A stretch of DNA of 10,756 bases, taken from assembly GCA_003446545.1 (NCBI GenBank), contig DMAO01000279.1, positions 1 through 10,756 on the forward strand. Reading direction: 5' to 3'. Made by a program: the position numbers and the translations under genes. This DNA is from Sphaerochaeta sp. (GTDB lineage: Bacteria; Spirochaetota; Spirochaetia; Sphaerochaetales; Sphaerochaetaceae). A model generated the notes under the pieces. The model was given only the letters and a program-made list of their open reading frames with translations. It made no database searches and was not told the DNA's origin. Below are positions 8,301 through 10,756 of the stretch, piece by piece; the first letter of the stretch is position 1, and each line of letters begins with the position of its first letter.

Positions 8301-8695
8301 CTGAGCGATTCATCGTAGAAGTATTCCAGGGGTAGCTGTTGTTCCAGCAAGAGGGGGGAAGGGAACTCTTTCATGTAGAAGGCAAGCACATCAAGACCAG
8401 CATGGTTTTTGTTCAGCAGGGCTGTAAGGCGGCTAAAGAAGTCCGGTTCGGTATCGCCAAGATATCCGGTGATTACCGTCTGGTATAGTAGATGTAGGAC
8501 AGCTGTAGCATGAAGTTTGCCTGCTGAAACATATTCGCTTCCACCGCGGTCCTTTATCTTCAGGTTATACAGATAAGCAAGTTCATTTGCCTGTTTGTAG
8601 AGAATCCCCAAATCAGGTGTAGTGGGAAACAATGCAGAAAAAAAATCCATCTCAGTCCTTGTGCGGACTGAAATGCGAAGGTCACGTGTTATCAA
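5336..8695 (-). CDS. Large cytoplasmic GH13 (alpha-amylase family) protein with long N- and C-terminal extensions
   Basis: This 1119-residue protein has a GH13 catalytic barrel in the middle (about 270-690). Region I is DMVPNHTG (382-389). Region II IIRFDAAM carries the nucleophile D502. Region III LLLAEAFW carries the acid/base E567. Region IV is FMNNPDEE (623-630) with D628 as the transition-state stabiliser; the histidine usually found before that Asp is Pro here. The stretch MPGLPMFGHGQIEGYKEKYG (652-671) is the end-of-barrel motif. Residues ~695-830 look like a beta-rich domain C. Residues 1-270 and ~845-1119 are mostly helical and unrecognised. There is no signal peptide, so it should act on intracellular alpha-glucan (glycogen or maltodextrin) as hydrolase or transglycosylase. 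It lacks the GlgE-type FRVDNPH signature. The TTG start is chosen for the consensus AGGAGG 6 bases upstream. The two membrane protein genes follow on the same strand. Confidence 0.9.
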   Translation of the reverse strand: MITRDLRISVRTRTEMDFFSALFPTTPDLGILYKQANELAYLYNLKIKDRGGSEYVSAGKLHATAVLHLLYQTVITGYLGDTEPDFFSRLTALLNKNHAGLDVLAFYMKEFPSPLLLEQQLPLEYFYDESLRGYFVHQVMLDNPALVKAAKPFIAPEGLSFPKGSQALTALLGGYTKGATLMANSDEDIFTFLTRPSKLYPDSLLEQIRYIKDTWNDLLSAELRALLLRSIDYIQEEEKPHFGGHGPAATYVPDYSSYDAEYEAFSTDRNWMPNVIMIAKSTLVWLDQLSKEYGYPITTLDQIPNQELDNLHERGFTALWLIGLWERSNASKRIKNLCGNPEAEASAYSLKNYEIASSIGGWAALDNLRQRCAERNLRLASDMVPNHTGIDGDWVFNHSEYFIQQSDPPFPSYTYNGPNLSEKADIEIKLEDHYYNQSDAAVTFKRTDLRTGQTSYIFHGNDGTSMPWNDTAQLDFLNPATREAVFQQIKHVAKNFPIIRFDAAMTLAKKHIQRLWYPKPGHGGDIAGRAQSGLDDATFHNLIPQEFWREVVDRLSVELPDTLLLAEAFWMMEGYFVRTLGMHRVYNSAFMNMLKNQENQKYRDTIKGTISFEPEILKRFVNFMNNPDEETAVAQFGEGDKYFGVCTLLATMPGLPMFGHGQIEGYKEKYGMEYRKAYWDERPNQWMLDEHYRRIFPLLKKRYLFSGVDNFYLFDLVDGNHVHESAFCYINGTENEKALVLYNNQYHSVQGWIKNSAPKLKKQGDDKRTETLSLAEAMGLTVGGRRYVLFEAFPGRLTYMIPSLKVFDEGGHFSLNGYEAKVLLNIREVEDVDGTYEMLYSSLGENGISNIEQEILALRLKPVFKAMESLHSASFKKLLSSVLKGECTAKTERKLILSLAEAYTHLGVVMEQLHPVALKALPSKPREIKPAEMLKEIQRLTSLFAKDSPEPYFRQGQAIMDELPSIIAASLFLKPFIHEGSTITDAMVASDRLLLARFFGDDLAEAGFSGENARKACHSAALLASSATMIRHLSDETPQKVLFTMLQDQAVRTYANCNEYQGVTWYKKEAIQEIIYLSALSFHMVGGITDTLEYVKTLTEAETAAGYKLNLLLGDLDDV

Positions 8696-8701
8696 TTCAC
8701 G

Positions 8702-8707
8702 CCTCCT
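8702..8707 (-). promoter_or_regulatory. Consensus Shine-Dalgarno deciding a TTG start
   Basis: AGGAGG on the minus strand ends 6 bases before the TTG at 8695-8693. No in-frame ATG or GTG lies closer, and the first in-frame ATG is 15 codons further in without a comparable site. This fixes TTG as the start of the GH13 gene. Confidence 0.85.
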
Positions 8708-8742
8708 AGAGTGTGGTAGTTTCTAGCATATAAGACAGCGTA

Positions 8743-8751
8743 AGTATACCA
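8743..8751 (-). promoter_or_regulatory. Extended -10 promoter of the GH13 operon
   Basis: The minus strand reads TGGTATACT, an extended -10 (TGn plus TATACT). No strong -35 is seen: TTACAA with an 18-base spacer matches 3 of 6, and GTTACA with 19 matches 4 of 6. RNA would start near 8736, giving a leader of about 40 bases that includes the AGGAGG. The element lies in the 100-base gap between the pth and GH13 genes, the expected place for the operon promoter. Confidence 0.5.
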
Positions 8752-8795
8752 TGCTATGCCCCTATTGTAACCCCCTTATTGGGAAAGACATGCTG

Positions 8796-9326
8796 TTAGA
8801 CTAATGTATTTGTTACTGGAAGTATTAATTCATCATCTTTAAGCAGAGTATTTGCCTTTTCGAACAGCAAGGGAAGCAGGGGTGCCTCTTCCTTGGAAAA
8901 AGGGAGCAGAACATAGGAGGCAACACTTCCTCTCTGGGGCCTTCCGATACCGAATCGTAGGCGAAAGAATCCATCATCTCCCAGATGGTTCTTGATGGAC
9001 TTGAGCCCGTTGTGTCCTGCAAGCCCCCCTCCTTTTTGCACTCTGAAGGTCCCGAAGGGGAGCTCAAGGTCATCATGTACAACCAGGATCTCTTCACTCT
9101 TGAAGTTGAAGAAATCGCAACAGGCACGTACTGCCTTGCCGCTCTCGTTCATGAATGTCTGGGGTTTGAGCAGTTTGTACTGTCCGTCAGTAGCAACCTG
9201 AGCGTGGAATTTATTGGACCACATCACCGAAGGGTAGGTGTGGTCACAAAAGAGCCAGCCGACATTATGCCGACTTTTTCCATAGATTTTTCCAGGGTTG
9301 CCGAGGAAGATGAGAAGTTTTACCAT
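8796..9326 (-). CDS. pth: Peptidyl-tRNA hydrolase (Pth, bacterial type)
   Basis: Pth cleaves the ester bond of peptidyl-tRNAs that drop off the ribosome, recycling tRNA in the cytoplasm; it is usually essential. The 176-residue protein carries the family signatures. The N-terminus MVKLLIFLGNPGKIYGKSRHNVGW includes N10 and the catalytic H20, at the same positions as in E. coli Pth. KPQTFMNESG has N60 (E. coli N68). VVHDDLELPFG has the Asp that polarises the His (E. coli D93). GGGLAGHNGLKSI has N106 (E. coli N114). The frame is open 49 codons further upstream, but that stretch is unrelated to the family and runs into the divergent gene, so the ATG at 9326 is chosen. AGGA two bases before it is a short-spaced ribosome site, supplied by the 9328-9342 palindrome. 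The protein is slightly short for the family but complete. Confidence 0.95.
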   Translation of the reverse strand: MVKLLIFLGNPGKIYGKSRHNVGWLFCDHTYPSVMWSNKFHAQVATDGQYKLLKPQTFMNESGKAVRACCDFFNFKSEEILVVHDDLELPFGTFRVQKGGGLAGHNGLKSIKNHLGDDGFFRLRFGIGRPQRGSVASYVLLPFSKEEAPLLPLLFEKANTLLKDDELILPVTNTLV

Positions 9327-9327
9327 T

Positions 9328-9342
9328 GTCCTATCATAGGAC
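9328..9342. promoter_or_regulatory. 15-base palindrome in the pth / YqfO-like divergent gap
   Basis: GTCCTAT-C-ATAGGAC is a perfect 7-bp inverted repeat around a single base. It fills nearly half of the 36-base gap between the two divergent start codons. It contains a -10-like hexamer on each strand (TATCAT on plus, TATGAT on minus) and supplies the AGGA before the pth start. A dimeric regulator bound here would block both genes. It could also fold as a hairpin in either RNA, though a one-base loop is unfavourable. No regulator is identified. Confidence 0.4.
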
Positions 9343-9349
9343 GAAAACA

Positions 9350-9355
9350 AAGGAG
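9350..9355 (+). promoter_or_regulatory. Ribosome binding site of the YqfO-like gene
   Basis: AAGGAG lies 7 bases before the ATG at 9363. It decides this start over the longer open frame that extends back to 8985 through the pth gene. Confidence 0.8.
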
Positions 9356-9362
9356 AGAAAAG

Positions 9363-9671
9363 ATGTATGTACTTGTCTGTTATCTGCCAGAAAGCCATCT
9401 GGAATCGGTGAAGAGCGCACTGTTCGCTTCCGGTGCAGGTTCGATGGGGGGATATGACCAGTGTTGTTGGCAAACCAGGGGTTTAGGGCAATTTATTCCC
9501 TCCTCATCGAGTAATCCCTTTATTGGAGTGAGGGAAGAACTTGCACAAGTAGAGGAGTGGCGGATAGAATTGGTGGTTAAGGAAGAAGATGCCTCTTCTG
9601 TGATAGAAGCATTGAAACGCTCCCATCCGTATGAGGTACCTTCCTACCATCTCATTCCCGTTAGGGTGTAG
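9363..9671 (+). CDS. YqfO/NIF3-insert-like small protein (PII/CutA-like fold)
   Basis: This 102-residue protein matches the stand-alone form of the domain inserted in the NIF3-like protein YqfO (COG3323-type, PII/CutA-like ferredoxin fold). Seen: the first strand MYVLVCYLPESHLESVKSALF, the glycine turn ASGAGSMGGYD, the signature CCWQTRGLGQF at 34-44 where relatives usually have C-S-W-x-T, NPFIG at 51-55, EEWRIELVV, and the C-terminal signature VIEALKRSHPYEVPSYHL. Biochemical function is not established for this family; its fold suggests a trimeric small-ligand or metal sensor. It begins 36 bases from the divergent pth start and ends 8 bases before the HcyBio gene, whose ribosome site overlaps its stop codon. 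The two are therefore an operon, and a regulatory or partner role for the sulfur enzyme is a fair inference. Family confidence is good; function is open. Confidence 0.85.
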   Translation: MYVLVCYLPESHLESVKSALFASGAGSMGGYDQCCWQTRGLGQFIPSSSSNPFIGVREELAQVEEWRIELVVKEEDASSVIEALKRSHPYEVPSYHLIPVRV

Positions 9672-9674
9672 GAG
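9669..9674 (+). promoter_or_regulatory. Ribosome binding site overlapping a stop codon
   Basis: TAGGAG contains the TAG stop of the YqfO-like gene and the AGGAG that serves the HcyBio ATG at 9680, with a 5-base spacer. This implies translational coupling of the two genes. Confidence 0.7.
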
Positions 9675-9679
9675 TTCTC

Positions 9680-10756
9680 ATGGCAAAGACAGTTGTTCAG
9701 ATCAACGAGAAGATCAGACGAGGGAAGGTTGTGGTGGTCACAGCCGATGAATTTTCCCTCATGGCTACAAAGACTGACATCGAAGAGCTTGCTGAAAAAG
9801 TTGATGTTGTCACCACAGCCACCTTTGGGCCTATGTGCTCATCGTCAGCAGTGATAAATTTTGGTCACTGGTCTCCAGGCATCCGGATGGAGGAGATCAC
9901 CCTCAACGGGGTAAGTGCCTATGAGGGCCTTGCAGCTGTAGATACCCTCATCGGGGCGACCGCAGAGTCGAAGTTCGATCCTAGCTATGGAGGGGCGAAT
10001 GTCATTGAGGATCTTATTGGTGGTAAGGATGTACGCCTGTTTGCCAGGGGAAAAGGCACTGACTGTTATCCGACACGGGAAATTGATACCTGGATCAATA
10101 AGGATGGACTCAATGAGTTCTATCTTTTCAACCCGCGCAATGCCTATCAGAACTATGCAGCTGCAACCAACAGCACCAACAAGATCAAGTACACCTATAT
10201 GGGAACACTGCTTCCCAAGTTCAGTAACGTTACCTACTCTACCAGCGGAGAGCTAAGCCCCCTGTTGAACGACCCCTACCTACGGACCATTGGGCTTGGG
10301 ACCAGGATTTTCCTTGGTGGGACCGAAGGGTATGTGGTATGGAACGGAACCCAGTACAATACAACCAGGGAAAGGAACGAGCATGGTATTCCCCTGGGGA
10401 CAGGGGCCACCCTCGCCCTCATCGGCGATGCCAAGATGATGTCCACCGAGTTTATCCGCTCAGCCTACTATGAGAAGTACGGTGTCTCCCTGTTTGTGGG
10501 TATAGGAATTCCCATCCCTGTCCTTGATGTACAGATGGCTAGGCACCTGGCCATACGGAACAGCCAGATAGAGACCTTTGTCTATGATTATGGCCTTGAT
10601 GGACACCCAAGTGTATGCAGGGTCACCTATGAAGAGTTGCAAAGTGGAAAGGTCCTCTTGCCCAACGGAAGGGAGGCCAAGAGTGCCCCCCTTTCTTCCT
10701 TGAGCAAGGCACGCGACATTGCAAAGTTGTTGCAGAGCTGGATAGAGAGGGGAGAG
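9680..10756 (+). CDS. Homocysteine biosynthesis protein, HcyBio/DUF39 family (3' end outside window)
   Basis: There are 359 codons with no stop; relatives run somewhat longer, so only a short C-terminal piece is likely missing. The family (PF01837) is known from methanogens and sulfate reducers as part of a route that makes homocysteine from aspartate semialdehyde and sulfide, bypassing homoserine activation. Seen: KIRRGKVVVVTADE near the start, TATFGPMCSSSAVINFGH with C53, GKGTDCYP with C129, NPRNAYQNYAAATN at 151-164, and GLGTRIFLGGTEGYVVW at 205-221. The two cysteines match, as far as I recall, the pair proposed to carry sulfur in the methanogen protein MA1821. The enzyme is cytoplasmic with no signal peptide. 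It is coupled to the YqfO-like gene upstream. In methanogens the partner is a ferredoxin-domain protein; whether one follows here cannot be seen. Confidence 0.9.
   Translation, partial: MAKTVVQINEKIRRGKVVVVTADEFSLMATKTDIEELAEKVDVVTTATFGPMCSSSAVINFGHWSPGIRMEEITLNGVSAYEGLAAVDTLIGATAESKFDPSYGGANVIEDLIGGKDVRLFARGKGTDCYPTREIDTWINKDGLNEFYLFNPRNAYQNYAAATNSTNKIKYTYMGTLLPKFSNVTYSTSGELSPLLNDPYLRTIGLGTRIFLGGTEGYVVWNGTQYNTTRERNEHGIPLGTGATLALIGDAKMMSTEFIRSAYYEKYGVSLFVGIGIPIPVLDVQMARHLAIRNSQIETFVYDYGLDGHPSVCRVTYEELQSGKVLLPNGREAKSAPLSSLSKARDIAKLLQSWIERGE

Noticed and set aside
5336..8695. GlgE maltosyltransferase identity for the GH13 protein
   Set aside because: The catalytic strand reads IIRFDAAM rather than the FRVDNPH-type motif, and the flanking domains do not resemble GlgE.
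8985..9362. Long upstream extension of the YqfO-like reading frame
   Set aside because: It is antisense to pth coding sequence. The AAGGAG before 9363 and the family N-terminus fix the true start.
9327..9473. 49-codon N-terminal extension of the pth reading frame
   Set aside because: The extension has no family similarity and overlaps the start of the divergent YqfO-like gene. Pth proteins begin at the MVKLLIFLGNPG methionine at 9326.
9987..10256. 89-codon open frame on the plus strand
   Set aside because: It is an out-of-frame shadow inside the HcyBio gene, which is continuously open and well conserved in the other frame.
1..10756. Mobile element, CRISPR or phage island
   Set aside because: No transposase, integrase, direct-repeat array, tRNA-flanked junction or phage protein is visible. 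The gene content is chromosomal housekeeping and metabolism.

Overview
The window looks like ordinary chromosomal DNA from an anaerobic bacterium. A Sphaerochaeta-type or related spirochaete is my best guess. That rests on the protein flavour (a large cytoplasmic GH13 protein, a divergent DAACS carrier, an HcyBio/DUF39 protein) and on a roughly balanced base composition. It is an inference from general knowledge, not from a database search. I see no tRNA, rRNA, CRISPR array, insertion sequence or phage gene. The window is densely coding, and both ends cut through genes.

Left block (1-2254, plus strand): the C-terminal end of a SNF2-family helicase/translocase, followed 3 bases later by a 615-residue protein. 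The second protein's C-terminal third resembles the XPB N-terminal/Helicase_C_3 fold, so the pair may form one DNA-acting complex. A 169-base gap with two hairpins follows, then a complete aldo/keto reductase (2424-3281) with an intact catalytic tetrad.

Middle block (3278-8695, minus strand): three genes read leftward in the order GH13 protein (1119 aa, TTG start behind a consensus Shine-Dalgarno), DAACS-like carrier (415 aa), multi-pass membrane protein (255 aa). Gaps of 37 and 5 bases suggest one operon. Its last gene meets the aldo/keto reductase tail to tail, and the two stop codons share the palindrome CTAG. The GH13 protein keeps its nucleophile and acid/base motifs but has long unrecognised extensions. 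The carrier has lost most residues that bind sodium and substrate carboxylate in characterised relatives.

Right block (8796-10756): peptidyl-tRNA hydrolase (minus) is divergent from a YqfO/NIF3-insert-like small protein (plus). The 36-base gap between them holds a 15-base palindrome. The small protein is followed 8 bases later by an HcyBio (DUF39) protein, predicted to incorporate sulfide into homocysteine. That gene is cut by the window end. The most promising leads are the SNF2 partner protein, the degenerate carrier with its coupled membrane protein, and the YqfO-like/HcyBio gene pair.
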